Assembly: GCF_020171845.1 (NCBI RefSeq)
Contig: NZ_JAIVAM010000008.1
Span: 62,001 to 126,000 of the forward strand
Direction of reading: 5' to 3'
From: Cytobacillus kochii
GTDB lineage: Bacteria; Bacillota; Bacilli; Bacillales; Cytobacillaceae
Length of the DNA stretch: 64,000 nt
Numbering within the stretch: position 1 is the first letter of the stretch; each line of letters starts with the position of its first letter. This document shows positions 47,872-57,858 of this stretch, in pieces. The notes beneath the pieces were generated by a model. The model made no database searches. It was not told the origin of the DNA and was given only the letters and a program-made list of their open reading frames with translations. The position numbers and the translations under genes are program-made.

Positions 47872-49242
47872 GTGAAAAAAACCGCTTTTTTATTTGCATT
47901 AGCAGTGTTGTCGATATTTATCATTGTTGCATGTAGCAACGAAGAGACAAAAAAAGAAGAAGTTATAGATGAGGATAAATCAATTGAGGCTGTAGCAGAT
48001 AAAGCAAATGATATAAAAGATGAAGAAAATCCAGTTTCTCAAACTTTGTTACCTATTCCCCAATCGTTTAAGGAATCAGTTGACTATGGTTACACAGGTG
48101 AATGGGCGATGAAGGAATTTTCCAATGAAGTAAAGTCGGCACTTGATCAGCTACCCTCTATTACGATGGAGGCTACAGAAGAAGAGATTGATGCCTATGA
48201 ACGTGAAATCTTTTCCCTATTTAAAGAGAATTTAAGTATGCCAAATGTACCGATTGATCAATGGCAAGCAATGAAATTTGCAGATCCAACCGTTACTGAA
48301 GAGGAAAGCCAATTAAAGAAAAATTATAATGTAGCTATATTACTTGATGCTAGTGGTAGTATGGGTGCTCTAGAAAATGGAAAAACAAGAATGGAACTTG
48401 CAAAAGAAGCGATTAATCAATTTGTTGATAGTTTGCCAGAAAAAGCGAAAGTTTCATTAACTGTATATGGACATAAAGGAACAGGAGATGAAGCAGATAA
48501 AGAGGTTTCATGCAGTACTGTAGAACAAGTGTATTCTCTTTCAGCCTATGATAGTAAAGAGTTTACAAATGCCCTAGGTAAATTTAATCCAGCTGGATGG
48601 ACACCAATGACAAAAGCAGTTGAACAAGCAATGGTTAATTTAGAATCACATGATGGTTCAGAGAATACGAATATTATTTATCTTGTGAGTGATGGAATCG
48701 AAACTTGTGGAGGAAATCCTGTACAGGCAATGGAAAAACTGAGTGATTCTAACTTAAGTCCAGTCGTTCAAATCATTGGCTATCAAGTTAATAACGATGG
48801 TTTAACGCAGTTGAAAGAAATGGCAAGGGCTGCAAATGGACAGTTTATTAATGTCCAAAATCAAGAGGATCTAAAGGCAGAATTTAAACGAACCACGGAA
48901 ATGGCTGAAGTATGGTCAGAATGGCATAGAAATAGCAATGATGCCATTAATAATCTTAATAAAACGGTGCAAAAACAATTAAATGACTGGCATCATAAAG
49001 AGCAGGAAAAGATGAATAGAGAGCGTAAAAATCTACAATTGGCTATCAATTATTTAAATGAGGAAAACAAGATAGATACCGATGTTTTCTTACGCTTAGA
49101 TGAAAACTATCGGGCATACTATTTACAAGTCGATAAAGAAGCACGTAATCTTTATCTTGAACTGGATCAACTGAATAGGGAATCATTTCTTGATAACTGG
49201 GAAGAGATTAGTGAGATATTCTTAAAAAATGTGAGTGAATAA
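47872..49242 (+). CDS. von Willebrand factor A domain lipoprotein
   Basis: A 456-residue predicted lipoprotein: N-terminal signal with the lipobox IVAC (Cys at about residue 21), an acidic linker, a VWA domain (about 152-345) with an intact metal-ion site (DASGSMG at about 159-165, Thr in GWTPMTKA, Asp in VSDGIETCGG), and a C-terminal helical, coiled-coil-like region (about 350-456). VWA lipoproteins bind partner proteins at the outer membrane face; the partner is unknown. GTG at 47872 is preceded by AAGGAG (47857-47862). B. subtilis has no gene here between panD and dinG, so this is a local insertion. Confidence 0.85.
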   Translation: MKKTAFLFALAVLSIFIIVACSNEETKKEEVIDEDKSIEAVADKANDIKDEENPVSQTLLPIPQSFKESVDYGYTGEWAMKEFSNEVKSALDQLPSITMEATEEEIDAYEREIFSLFKENLSMPNVPIDQWQAMKFADPTVTEEESQLKKNYNVAILLDASGSMGALENGKTRMELAKEAINQFVDSLPEKAKVSLTVYGHKGTGDEADKEVSCSTVEQVYSLSAYDSKEFTNALGKFNPAGWTPMTKAVEQAMVNLESHDGSENTNIIYLVSDGIETCGGNPVQAMEKLSDSNLSPVVQIIGYQVNNDGLTQLKEMARAANGQFINVQNQEDLKAEFKRTTEMAEVWSEWHRNSNDAINNLNKTVQKQLNDWHHKEQEKMNRERKNLQLAINYLNEENKIDTDVFLRLDENYRAYYLQVDKEARNLYLELDQLNRESFLDNWEEISEIFLKNVSE

Positions 49243-49467
49243 GAAGATAAAATGTACAATTTGCAAAAGTATTCAGAAGAGGAGTAAATGCTCATTTGGT
49301 AGGGTGTAAATTGATAGGGTTATGCAAATTTATTATATTTATTTACTATAAACAAAGGGTATTTTTTTGATGATTAAAACCCTCATTTGCGAAATAAAGA
49401 AAGATAACTTTCTCTTTTATCCTTTTTATGATAACGTTTTGTGTGACAGAATGTTCGAGGTGTAACC

Positions 49468-52269
49468 ATGAGTAATAAATATGTTGTCGTAGATTTAGAA
49501 ACAACAGGAAATTCACCTAAAAAGGGTGATCAAATTATACAATTAGCAGCAGTAGTGATTGAAAATGGACAGATAACTGAACAGTACGCTTCACTTGTAC
49601 AACCAAGTCACAGTATCCCTCCATTTATAGAAGAACTAACCGGACTAACAGACGAAATGGTGGCCTCTGCACCTAAATTTTCAGAGATTGCCAAGAAAGT
49701 GGAGCAAATGCTTGAAGGTGCCTACTTCGTTGCACATAATGTCCTTTTTGATTTATCGTTTTTACAGGAAGAGTTTAAAATGGCTGGTTTAGCAGGTTTT
49801 TATGGCCCAATTATAGATACAGTTGAACTGGCAAGGATTTTTTTACCAAGTGAGGATAGCTATAAGCTATCTGATTTATCGCTAAACTTAGGGCTCTCTC
49901 ATGAGAGGCCACATCAAGCGGATAGCGATGCTTATGTAACAGCAGAATTACTTTTAATATTAGAACAGAAAATGAAAAGCTTACCATTGCTTACTTTGAA
50001 ACAATTAAAAGATATTTCCTTTGGCTTAAAAAGTGACTTAGATTTATATTTAGATGATTGGATTCAATGGAAAGAGGAGAGCCATCAATCCCTTCCTAGC
50101 AATTTAGAAATTAATCATGGGATCGCTCTTCGTAAAAGTCAAAACAAGCAAGTAGGGAAATTAAACAAATCTGGTATCTTGTATCCTTATACAAAAGAAG
50201 AAAAAGAAGCTTATTTGCAAAAAGTGTTCAAACCTTTTGAATCACGAGAGGGACAATATCAGATGATGGATGCCGTTTATAAGGCATTTATTTCCGAACA
50301 ACATTCACTTATTGAAGCAGGAACTGGTGTAGGTAAATCATTGGCTTATTTACTTCCTTCGATTATTTTTTCTTTGCAGGAAAACGAAAGAATCGTGATT
50401 AGTACCTTCACAACTCAACTTCAAGATCAATTGCTTCAGAAGGACTTACCCTTACTAACGCAAATGATACCAATGCCCATCAAGGCAAGTATTCTAAAGG
50501 GAAGAAATCATTATATTAGTTTAGCAAAGTTTATTCATACACTTAGAAGTCATGATGATAACTATGATACATGCTTAACGAAGATGCAAATTTTAGTATG
50601 GTTAACAGAAACAACAACAGGCGATGTCGACGAACTTAATTTATCTAGTGGCGGTCAATTGTATTGGAATCAAATTAAAAATAACCGCATGTTATTCATT
50701 AACGACAAGGACTTTAGAGAAAAAGACTTTTATAATCGTGCAAAGAAGCAAGCTGAGTCAGCACAATTGATTATTACGAATCACAGTATGTTACTTTCTG
50801 ATACAATCAGTGATTATGATATATTGCCATCATATCAATATGCAATTATTGATGAGGCTCATCATTTTGTAAAAGCTGCATCTCCTTATTTTGGACGCAT
50901 GCTAGATTTTATGACTGTTCGGCTCACGATTAATAAATTAGGATTATTCGAACAAAAAGAGTGGATCTTTCAGCTTGAGCAATTGCTAGAAGAAGTCGGT
51001 GTTTCAAATGAGGTTATTCATTCATTTGAGGTCAATGAAATGATGGAGAGCTTACATAGAGAAATGGATGAGTTCTTTTACTTAATTTCGAAGCTTGTGC
51101 AAAAATCTAGTCCTAAGAAGAGTAAATTAGTGCGAGTGAAAATGAATGTCCAAAACCTAATCGCTAAATATGGGCGTCAAATTGACATTCAAGTGGAGAG
51201 GTTTTCTTCTATTCTAAAAGAGGTTATACAAATGTTGACAGCAAGGTTACATGCTATTCAGAATGGACCATCTCCTATTGCGGAGAAGTCGCAGCCTTTA
51301 TTAGAGGATGTCTCATCTGCTGTAAGGGAATTAGAAGGTTATGTCAATTCGTTGCACTTCTTTTTTAAAAACAGCCAAAATTTCCCCTTAGCATCTTGGG
51401 TAGAAGTTGATTTACGTGCAATTCAGAATGTCACTTCTATTTATGCAGAACCATTAGATGTCTCTGAACGACTAAGTCAGTCCTTTTTTACCAAGAAAAA
51501 AAGCGTTGTTTTAGCCTCTGCTACAATGACCGTAAATCAGTCGTTTCAATATATGGAGAAAGAATTAGGCCTAGAAGGTTTACCTTGTACTAGTCAGCAA
51601 ATCCCTTCACCATTTCAATATGAAAGACAAGTGAAAATGATTATACCGAAAGACTTACCAGATATAAAAACGGTGAAAATGGAAGAGTATATTGCCAGTA
51701 TCGCAGAGCAAATTATTTCCATTGCTGAAGTAACCAAGGGACGTATGCTCATTTTATTCACTTCATTTGAAATGCTTAAAGAAACATATCAACTCATAAA
51801 GGAATCGGACTTTCTTAGTGATTATGCGATCTTTGCTCAAGGAATCTCAGGGGGTAGTCGTTCGCGATTGACAAGAAATTTCCAAAAGTTTGATAAAGCA
51901 ATATTATTAGGCGCAAGTAGTTTTTGGGAAGGAGTAGATATTCCTGGAGAAGACTTATCGTGCTTGATTATCGTTCGCCTACCATTTGCACCGCCAGATG
52001 ACCCTGTAGCTAGTGCGAAAGCTGCAAAGATGAAAAGAGATGGGGGAAATCCTTTTAAAGAGCTCGCCATACCGGAAGCTGTGATTCGTTTTAAACAAGG
52101 GTTCGGCCGCTTAATTCGTTCGAATACTGACAGGGGTGTTGTGATTGTATTTGATAGAAGAATTAAAACCGCAAGTTATGGAAAAGCTTTTCTACAATCG
52201 ATACCGTCTGTAGAAGCAAAAGAGTGTGATTTGAATGAAACGATTCATATCATTGAACAATGGTTATAA
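49468..52269 (+). CDS. dinG: DinG family exonuclease-helicase
   Basis: A 933-residue fusion typical of Firmicutes: an N-terminal DnaQ-like 3'-5' exonuclease (about 1-165; VVDLETTGNS with the DxE ligands, and HQADSDAYVT with the final Asp) and a C-terminal XPD/DinG-type helicase with Walker A EAGTGVGKS (about 285-293), DEAH box (IIDEAHHF, about 470) and C-terminal QGFGRLIRS. In S. aureus the homologue acts as a nuclease; the Bacillus role is DNA repair by inference. Unlike E. coli DinG, I see no four-cysteine iron-sulfur cluster region. ATG at 49468 follows GAGGTG. Confidence 0.95.
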   Translation: MSNKYVVVDLETTGNSPKKGDQIIQLAAVVIENGQITEQYASLVQPSHSIPPFIEELTGLTDEMVASAPKFSEIAKKVEQMLEGAYFVAHNVLFDLSFLQEEFKMAGLAGFYGPIIDTVELARIFLPSEDSYKLSDLSLNLGLSHERPHQADSDAYVTAELLLILEQKMKSLPLLTLKQLKDISFGLKSDLDLYLDDWIQWKEESHQSLPSNLEINHGIALRKSQNKQVGKLNKSGILYPYTKEEKEAYLQKVFKPFESREGQYQMMDAVYKAFISEQHSLIEAGTGVGKSLAYLLPSIIFSLQENERIVISTFTTQLQDQLLQKDLPLLTQMIPMPIKASILKGRNHYISLAKFIHTLRSHDDNYDTCLTKMQILVWLTETTTGDVDELNLSSGGQLYWNQIKNNRMLFINDKDFREKDFYNRAKKQAESAQLIITNHSMLLSDTISDYDILPSYQYAIIDEAHHFVKAASPYFGRMLDFMTVRLTINKLGLFEQKEWIFQLEQLLEEVGVSNEVIHSFEVNEMMESLHREMDEFFYLISKLVQKSSPKKSKLVRVKMNVQNLIAKYGRQIDIQVERFSSILKEVIQMLTARLHAIQNGPSPIAEKSQPLLEDVSSAVRELEGYVNSLHFFFKNSQNFPLASWVEVDLRAIQNVTSIYAEPLDVSERLSQSFFTKKKSVVLASATMTVNQSFQYMEKELGLEGLPCTSQQIPSPFQYERQVKMIIPKDLPDIKTVKMEEYIASIAEQIISIAEVTKGRMLILFTSFEMLKETYQLIKESDFLSDYAIFAQGISGGSRSRLTRNFQKFDKAILLGASSFWEGVDIPGEDLSCLIIVRLPFAPPDDPVASAKAAKMKRDGGNPFKELAIPEAVIRFKQGFGRLIRSNTDRGVVIVFDRRIKTASYGKAFLQSIPSVEAKECDLNETIHIIEQWL

Positions 52270-52372
52270 TTTTTAAAAACTAATCGTCTAATATTTATGC
52301 AAACCACTTTTACTGGTATACTATTAGACGTAACAAAGAAAATGGGCCTTACTTGTCAAGGAGGAAATACAG

Positions 52373-52543
52373 ATGGAAAGCAAGATTGAGATCTTATCAA
52401 CAGTAACGATTCAAAATAGTCCAGATTTATACAAAATTGTTGATAGTTTAAACAGAACACTAAAAGAAAAAGATTTAATGTTCGGCTTAGCATTGGATAA
52501 GGATGATGATAGCAAAGCTGTTTTTACAATATATCGTACATAG
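52373..52543 (+). CDS. ypmA: Small protein YpmA (DUF4264)
   Basis: A 56-residue frame beginning MESKIEILSTVTIQNSPDLYK and ending VFTIYRT. AAGGAGG at 52358-52364 lies 8 bases before the ATG. Size and position between dinG and ypmB match B. subtilis YpmA, of unknown function. An extended -10 (TGGTATACT, about 52315-52323) upstream may be its promoter. Confidence 0.85.
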   Translation: MESKIEILSTVTIQNSPDLYKIVDSLNRTLKEKDLMFGLALDKDDDSKAVFTIYRT

Positions 52544-52555
52544 GTAGTGAAAAGA

Positions 52556-53035
52556 ATGAAAAAAATACTAATCATCGTACTAGCCATTATGGTTGTCATT
52601 ATCGGTTTTTCGGCAAAAGTTTATATAAAAGCGATGGAGCCGATAAATCAAGCGGAAAAAGTGGCAAAAGAAAAAGCGGAAAATGAGGCGAATCTACAGA
52701 CCGTAAAAAGAGTAACTCTATACAATGGTAATGAAACGTATTACATTATTGATGGAATTACAAAAGAAGATGAAGAGGTGTATGTATGGGTTTCAGCCGA
52801 TTCTGAGGATGAAGTAATCATAAAAAATAAAAAAGATGGGATTTCGAAAGAAGAAGCAATCGAAAAGGCAATGAATAAAAAAAATCCCACTGATATTATT
52901 TCTGTCAACCTTGGAATGGAAAAATCTATCCCTCTGTGGGAGATTTCCTATAAAACTGGCGAAGGTCTTCTTAATTATTATGTAATAGATTATGAGACAG
53001 GTAACGAAGAATTAAAAATATTAGAAAATCTTTAA
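52556..53035 (+). CDS. tseB: Cell wall elongation regulator TseB (YpmB)
   Basis: A 159-residue membrane-anchored protein: N-terminal transmembrane helix (about 3-22) followed by two PepSY-like alpha/beta repeats outside the cell. In B. subtilis, YpmB/TseB binds the elongation transpeptidase PBP2A and modulates its activity. ATG at 52556 is favoured, with AGGTAGTG as weak ribosome site; GTG at 52547 is possible. It follows ypmA by 12 bases and precedes aspB as in B. subtilis. Confidence 0.88.
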   Translation: MKKILIIVLAIMVVIIGFSAKVYIKAMEPINQAEKVAKEKAENEANLQTVKRVTLYNGNETYYIIDGITKEDEEVYVWVSADSEDEVIIKNKKDGISKEEAIEKAMNKKNPTDIISVNLGMEKSIPLWEISYKTGEGLLNYYVIDYETGNEELKILENL

Positions 53036-53112
53036 ATAAGTGGTTCGGCTGACTATTCCATGGTCAGTTCATATATAAAATGATAGATTACACATTCTGG
53101 AGGATTAGGATA

Positions 53113-54303
53113 ATGAACTTTGAACTAGCACAAAGAGTGCAATCACTGACACCATCTACAACTTTAGCAATTACAGCTAAGGCAAAAGAAATGAAGGCAC
53201 AAGGAATTGATGTTATTGGTTTAGGTGCGGGTGAACCAGACTTTAATACACCCCAGCATATTATTGATGAAGCTGTTCAATCAATGAATGAAGGATATAC
53301 GAAGTATACTGCAGCTGCAGGACTACCAAAACTCAAAGAAGCCATTTCTAACAAGTTTAAACAAGATCAAGGGATTGATATTCCAGCGTCAGATATTATT
53401 GTTACAAGTGGTGCTAAGCATGCGTTATACACTTTATTTCAAGTCATCTTAAATAAAGGTGATGAGGTCATTATTCCAACTCCGTATTGGGTAAGTTATC
53501 CAGAGCAAGTTAAACTATCAGGCGGAAAGCCAGTATTTATTGATGGTCTTGAAGAAAATGAATATAAGGTCACGCCTCAGCAGTTAGAGAGCGTTATAAC
53601 AGATCGCACAAAAGCTGTCATCATTAATTCACCTAGTAACCCAACAGGCATGCTATATAGCAAGCCGGAACTAGAAGCGATTGGTGAGTTTTGTTTGAAA
53701 CATAATATCTTAATTATTTCTGATGAAATCTATGAAAAGTTGACTTATGATGGACATCAGCATATTTCGATCGCACAAATCAGTCCAGAATTGAAAGAGC
53801 AGACGATTATCATTAATGGCGTTTCAAAGTCTCATTCAATGACAGGTTGGAGAATTGGTTATGCTGCCGGAAATACAGCCATTATAAAAGCAATGACAAA
53901 CCTAGCAAGTCATAGTACGTCTAATCCAACTACTCCTTCTCAATACGGCGCGATTGCAGCGTATAATGGTTCACAGCAACCTGTAGAAGAAATGAAAAAT
54001 GCGTTTGAAGAACGTTTAAATATTATCTATCAACAATTAGTAGCTATTCCAGGTTTCACATGTATTAAACCACAAGGTGCTTTTTATCTATTCCCTAACG
54101 TAGAAGAAGCAGCAAAGCTTACAGGTTATGAAGATGTTGATGCGTTTGTAAAAGGTTTATTAGAAGAAGCGAAGGTAGCTGTTATTCCTGGTTCTGGTTT
54201 TGGATCTCCGAAAAATATTCGTTTATCCTATGCAACATCACTTGACCTATTAGAAGCCGCTGTTCGTCGAATACATGAATTTGTGAATCATAAACTGCAG
54301 TAA
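53113..54303 (+). CDS. aspB: Aspartate aminotransferase
   Basis: Class I PLP aminotransferase interconverting aspartate and oxaloacetate. The 396-residue protein has GAGEPDFNTP (about 37-46), NSPSNPTG (about 175-182), and the PLP lysine in NGVSKSHSMTGWRIGY (Lys at about 240). ATG at 53113 is chosen with GGAGG 9 bases upstream and aligns with B. subtilis AspB; an upstream in-frame ATG at 53080 lacks a ribosome site. Confidence 0.96.
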   Translation: MNFELAQRVQSLTPSTTLAITAKAKEMKAQGIDVIGLGAGEPDFNTPQHIIDEAVQSMNEGYTKYTAAAGLPKLKEAISNKFKQDQGIDIPASDIIVTSGAKHALYTLFQVILNKGDEVIIPTPYWVSYPEQVKLSGGKPVFIDGLEENEYKVTPQQLESVITDRTKAVIINSPSNPTGMLYSKPELEAIGEFCLKHNILIISDEIYEKLTYDGHQHISIAQISPELKEQTIIINGVSKSHSMTGWRIGYAAGNTAIIKAMTNLASHSTSNPTTPSQYGAIAAYNGSQQPVEEMKNAFEERLNIIYQQLVAIPGFTCIKPQGAFYLFPNVEEAAKLTGYEDVDAFVKGLLEEAKVAVIPGSGFGSPKNIRLSYATSLDLLEAAVRRIHEFVNHKLQ

Positions 54304-54308
54304 TCGTT

Positions 54309-54339
54309 AAAGGAAGTGGAGCCCTTCACTTCCTTTTCT
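54309..54339 (+). terminator. Intrinsic terminator after aspB
   Basis: AAAGGAAGTG pairs perfectly with CACTTCCTTT around GAGCCCTT and continues into TTCTC. Confidence 0.85.
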
Positions 54340-54366
54340 CATGCAAGAGTTATGTATGATGAAAAG

Positions 54367-54395
54367 TTGCCTCGAGAATCAGAGAAGGGTATAAT
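54367..54395 (+). promoter_or_regulatory. Sigma-A promoter of asnS
   Basis: TTGCCT and TATAAT separated by 17 bases. The predicted leader is only about 40 bases, so no T-box riboswitch fits in front of asnS. Confidence 0.75.
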
Positions 54396-54444
54396 AAAGG
54401 CGACTTGAATCTAATTGGTAAATGTTTTTGGAAGGGGTATTAAA

Positions 54445-55740
54445 TTGATTAAAACGACAATTGCTGAAACGTATAAATATGTTGATCAAGAAGTGAAAAT
54501 TGGTGCATGGATTGCTAATAAACGCTCCAGTGGGAAAATTGCCTTTCTACAGCTACGTGATGGGTCTGGCTTTATCCAAGGTGTGGTCGTAAAAGCAGAT
54601 GTATCTGAAGAAGTATTTAAAGCAGCAAAATCGGTTACACAAGAATCTAGTGTGTACGTAATAGGGAAAGTACAAAAAGAAGATCGTTCACCTTTAGGAT
54701 ATGAATTACTCGTTACAGGTGTAGAAGTGATTCATGAATCTACTGATTATCCAATTACACCGAAAAATCATGGAACAGAGTTTTTGATGGATCACCGCCA
54801 CCTATGGTTACGCTCAAGAAAACAACATGCTGTCATGAAAATTCGAAATGAAATCATTCGTGCTACATATGAATTCTTTAATGAAAATGGTTTCTCAAAG
54901 GTTGATCCACCAATTCTAACAGGTAGTGCACCTGAAGGGACATCTGAGTTATTTGCTACTAAGTACTTCGATGAAGATGCATACTTATCTCAGAGCGGTC
55001 AATTATATATGGAAGCTGCGGCGATGGCTTTAGGGAAAGTGTTCTCGTTTGGGCCAACATTCCGAGCTGAGAAGTCAAAAACGAGACGCCATCTAATCGA
55101 ATTTTGGATGATTGAACCGGAAATGGCTTTTTATGAGTTTGAAGACAATTTGAAAGTGCAAGAAGAATATGTCTCCTATATTGTCCAAGCTGTTGTGAAA
55201 AACTGCCAAGTTGAATTGAAGACATTAGACAGAGATGTGTCTAAATTGGAGAAAATTCAAGCACCATTCCCAAGAATTTCATATGATGAAGCCATTACAT
55301 TTTTACAAGAAAAAGGGTTTGATGATATCACATGGGGAGAAGACTTTGGCGCGCCACACGAAACAGCGATTGCCGAGAGCTATGATAAACCCGTTTTTAT
55401 TACACATTACCCAACAAAAATCAAGCCTTTCTACATGCAGCCAGATGCTGAAAGAGAAGATGTTGTCCTTTGTGCGGATTTAATAGCGCCAGAAGGATAT
55501 GGTGAAATTATTGGCGGATCAGAGCGTATCCACGATTACGAGCTATTGAAACAAAGATTAGCAGAACATGAATTAGATATGGATGCATACAAATGGTATT
55601 TAGAATTAAGACAATACGGTTCAGTTCCTCATTCTGGTTTTGGATTAGGTCTAGAGCGAACAGTTGCTTGGATTAGTGGCGTGGAGCATGTGAGAGAGTC
55701 GATTCCATTCCCAAGACTTTTAAACCGCTTATATCCGTAA
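54445..55740 (+). CDS. asnS: Asparaginyl-tRNA synthetase
   Basis: Class IIb synthetase charging tRNA-Asn. The 431-residue protein has the N-terminal OB-fold anticodon domain (about 1-110; [21 protein letters not shown], split as [10 protein letters not shown] and [11 protein letters not shown]), motif 2 ([21 protein letters not shown], in parts) and motif 3 [11 protein letters not shown] near the C-terminus. TTG at 54445 is the likely start: GAAGGGG at 54431-54437 and alignment with the 430-residue B. subtilis protein. dnaD follows after a terminator. Confidence 0.96.
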   Translation: MIKTTIAETYKYVDQEVKIGAWIANKRSSGKIAFLQLRDGSGFIQGVVVKADVSEEVFKAAKSVTQESSVYVIGKVQKEDRSPLGYELLVTGVEVIHESTDYPITPKNHGTEFLMDHRHLWLRSRKQHAVMKIRNEIIRATYEFFNENGFSKVDPPILTGSAPEGTSELFATKYFDEDAYLSQSGQLYMEAAAMALGKVFSFGPTFRAEKSKTRRHLIEFWMIEPEMAFYEFEDNLKVQEEYVSYIVQAVVKNCQVELKTLDRDVSKLEKIQAPFPRISYDEAITFLQEKGFDDITWGEDFGAPHETAIAESYDKPVFITHYPTKIKPFYMQPDAEREDVVLCADLIAPEGYGEIIGGSERIHDYELLKQRLAEHELDMDAYKWYLELRQYGSVPHSGFGLGLERTVAWISGVEHVRESIPFPRLLNRLYP

Positions 55741-55759
55741 GCTTTTCACAATAACAAAC

Positions 55760-55798
55760 GAAAAAGAGTCATTTTGTGGCTCTTTTTCACTTTTTTAC
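55760..55798 (+). terminator. Intrinsic terminator after asnS
   Basis: AAAAAGAGTCA pairs with TGGCTCTTTTT (one G-U pair) around TTTTG, followed by CACTTTTTT. Confidence 0.9.
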
Positions 55799-55870
55799 AC
55801 CTTTTATTTGAATACATTTCTATACTTTTCTTAAAAGGGTTCATGATATACTTGTATGGAGGTGTGTATG

Positions 55871-56578
55871 ATGCCAAAGAAAATATTATTAAAATGGTTA
55901 CAGGAAAAAGACATTACAATTCCTGGAGCTTTATTAACGCAGTACAAAGCAATGAACCTAAAAGAAGAAGAAGTAGTTCTTATCCTCCATTTGATTTCAA
56001 TTAGTGATAAGGGAAATGACTTCCCGACACCTTTTGAACTTGCAGAAGTAATGACTTATTCAGCAGAGGACTGTGCGGGGATGCTTCGCCGTTTAATACA
56101 AAAAGGGTTAATCACTATAAATGAGGGTTATAGTGAAGAAGGTATTCGCTTTGAAAAATACTGTTTAGATAGTTTTTGGGAAAAATTAGCAGATGCTTTT
56201 TTAATTGCAGATAAAAGAAAAGAAGCAAAAGAAAATCAGCAAGACGAAATTGATTTGTATTCAGTGTTTGAAAGTGAATTTGGCAGGCCACTTTCTCCTT
56301 TTGAATGTGAAACTCTAGCCCTTTGGTTAGATGATGACCATCATGAGGTGAAAATCATTAAGGCGGCCTTAAAAGAAGCGGTGATATCTGGTAAATTGAA
56401 TTTCCGCTATATTGATCGCATCTTGTTTGAGTGGAAAAAGAATGGTATAAAAACAGTAGAACAAGCAACAAATCAAGGGAAGAAATTTAGACAAAACCAA
56501 GTGAAGAGAATGAAAAGTGTAGAGAATAGTGATAAGAGAAATGAGTCGCTACCTTTTTATAATTGGTTAGAACAATAG
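55871..56578 (+). CDS. dnaD: DNA replication initiation protein DnaD
   Basis: Primosomal protein that with DnaB and DnaI loads the DnaC helicase at oriC and at PriA forks. The 235-residue protein has an N-terminal winged helix (about 1-110) and the C-terminal DnaB/DnaD domain with the YxxxIxxxW-type signature in FRYIDRILFEWKKNG (about 182-196), ending FYNWLEQ as in B. subtilis. ATG at 55871 has GGAGG (55858-55862) at 8-base spacing; ATG 55868 is equally possible. Confidence 0.95.
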   Translation: MPKKILLKWLQEKDITIPGALLTQYKAMNLKEEEVVLILHLISISDKGNDFPTPFELAEVMTYSAEDCAGMLRRLIQKGLITINEGYSEEGIRFEKYCLDSFWEKLADAFLIADKRKEAKENQQDEIDLYSVFESEFGRPLSPFECETLALWLDDDHHEVKIIKAALKEAVISGKLNFRYIDRILFEWKKNGIKTVEQATNQGKKFRQNQVKRMKSVENSDKRNESLPFYNWLEQ

Positions 56579-56596
56579 TTTGAATGGTGATGATAT

Positions 56597-57250
56597 ATGT
56601 TAAATAAGAAAGACATTAGATATTGTTTAGATAAAATGGGAGAAATGTTTCCCGATGCTCACTGCGAGCTCGTTCATAAGAATCCTTTTGAACTTGTTAT
56701 TGCGGTGGCATTATCAGCGCAGTGTACCGATGTATTAGTGAATAAAGTGACGAGCAAGCTTTTTTTAAAGTACAAAACACCAGAGGATTATTTAAATGTA
56801 TCCATTGAAGAATTACAACAGGATATCCGCTCGATTGGTTTATATAGAAATAAGGCAAAAAACATTCAAAAACTATGTCGCATGTTAATAGATGACTATG
56901 ATGGTGTGGTTCCTGCTGATCGCGATGAATTAACAAAGTTACCAGGAGTCGGAAGGAAGACAGCGAATGTGGTTGTATCAGTGGCCTATAATGTCCCTGC
57001 AATAGCTGTTGATACACATGTGGAGAGGGTAAGTAAACGTCTTGGCTTTTGTAGATGGAAGGATTCAGTTCTAGAGGTCGAAAAAGCACTTATGAAGAAA
57101 ATACCAGAAGAAGAGTGGTCTGTGACCCACCATCGCTTAATTTTCTTTGGGCGTTATCATTGCAAAGCACAAAATCCAAAGTGCCAAGAATGTCCAGTTC
57201 TTGATATTTGTAGAGAAGGTAAAAAGAGAATGAAAAGTTTAGGTGCGTAA
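56597..57250 (+). CDS. nth: Endonuclease III (DNA glycosylase/AP lyase)
   Basis: Removes oxidised pyrimidines and cleaves at AP sites. The 217-residue protein has the helix-hairpin-helix LPGVGRKTANVV with the catalytic Lys (about 115-126), the catalytic Asp in AVDTHVERVSKRLG (about 138-151) and a C-terminal [4Fe-4S] motif C-x6-C-x2-C-x5-C. ATG at 56597 follows GGTGATGAT, a weak site. dnaD-nth-ypoC are close together and likely one operon. Confidence 0.97.
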   Translation: MLNKKDIRYCLDKMGEMFPDAHCELVHKNPFELVIAVALSAQCTDVLVNKVTSKLFLKYKTPEDYLNVSIEELQQDIRSIGLYRNKAKNIQKLCRMLIDDYDGVVPADRDELTKLPGVGRKTANVVVSVAYNVPAIAVDTHVERVSKRLGFCRWKDSVLEVEKALMKKIPEEEWSVTHHRLIFFGRYHCKAQNPKCQECPVLDICREGKKRMKSLGA

Positions 57251-57256
57251 AATAAT

Positions 57257-57736
57257 ATGAATGAGCGGTTAAAAAGGTTACAGCATCCTTTTTTTAATAA
57301 TATACAGGATCAAGTAGGGGAGTTTGTCCCATTTTATTACGAAAGACAGTTGTATCAAGGAATAGCTTCTGAAAAACCCTGGGAAGAGTCAGAGCGATTC
57401 ATCGCAATGATTCTTAAAGAATGGGATCAATTAAAGATCAGGCTAAAATCAGCCCATCAACAAAGAGATAAGCAGGAAGCAGAGCAACTCATGGTTTTGG
57501 GAGTTGCCCTTTTAGTTCAATATGTGTATTGGTTAAATGAAAAACCAGTATCACTGGATGAACAACAAATAGGTGATGGTTTGGTACATCTCCCATTCAA
57601 CTTTGCCGATCGATTACAATTTATTATGGGGCAACCTGCACTTCATTTAGCTTTTATTCAATTAATAGAACTCATGAATGAAGTAATTAAATTAGATGCT
57701 AAGAATAGGGTAAGAAAAAAACACTCGAAGCACTAA
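57257..57736 (+). CDS. ypoC: YpoC family protein
   Basis: A 159-residue soluble, helical protein starting MNERLKRLQHPFFNN, seven bases after nth. Position and size correspond to B. subtilis YpoC, of unknown function. No clear ribosome site precedes ATG 57257 (GGTGCG at about 57241), so translation is probably coupled to nth. Its stop codon lies inside the left part of a terminator hairpin. Confidence 0.85.
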   Translation: MNERLKRLQHPFFNNIQDQVGEFVPFYYERQLYQGIASEKPWEESERFIAMILKEWDQLKIRLKSAHQQRDKQEAEQLMVLGVALLVQYVYWLNEKPVSLDEQQIGDGLVHLPFNFADRLQFIMGQPALHLAFIQLIELMNEVIKLDAKNRVRKKHSKH

Positions 57737-57757
57737 AAATGCGAAGAGTGTTTTTTA
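57716..57757 (+). terminator. Intrinsic terminator after ypoC
   Basis: AAAAAACACTC pairs with GAGTGTTTTTT, with an inner GCA/TGC pairing. The left arm overlaps the last codons of ypoC. Confidence 0.88.
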
Positions 57758-57817
57758 TTATGCAGAAGCTTTAGCAAATGCCTTCTTGAATATTTTGAAA
57801 CAATCACACAGGTAAGA

Positions 57818-57848
57818 TAAAGGCAGAGAAGGTAGCTTCTCTGCCTTT
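57818..57848 (-). terminator. Terminator-like hairpin after ponA (reverse strand)
   Basis: AAAGGCAGAGAAG pairs perfectly with CTTCTCTGCCTTT around GTAG (plus-strand reading). On the minus strand it follows the ponA stop directly; the tail (TTTATCTT) is only moderately T-rich. Confidence 0.75.
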
Positions 57849-57858
57849 AACATAACGA

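Noticed and set aside
54303-54445. Possible T-box riboswitch before asnS
   Set aside because: The promoter leaves only about 40 bases of leader and no T-box or antiterminator structure is present.
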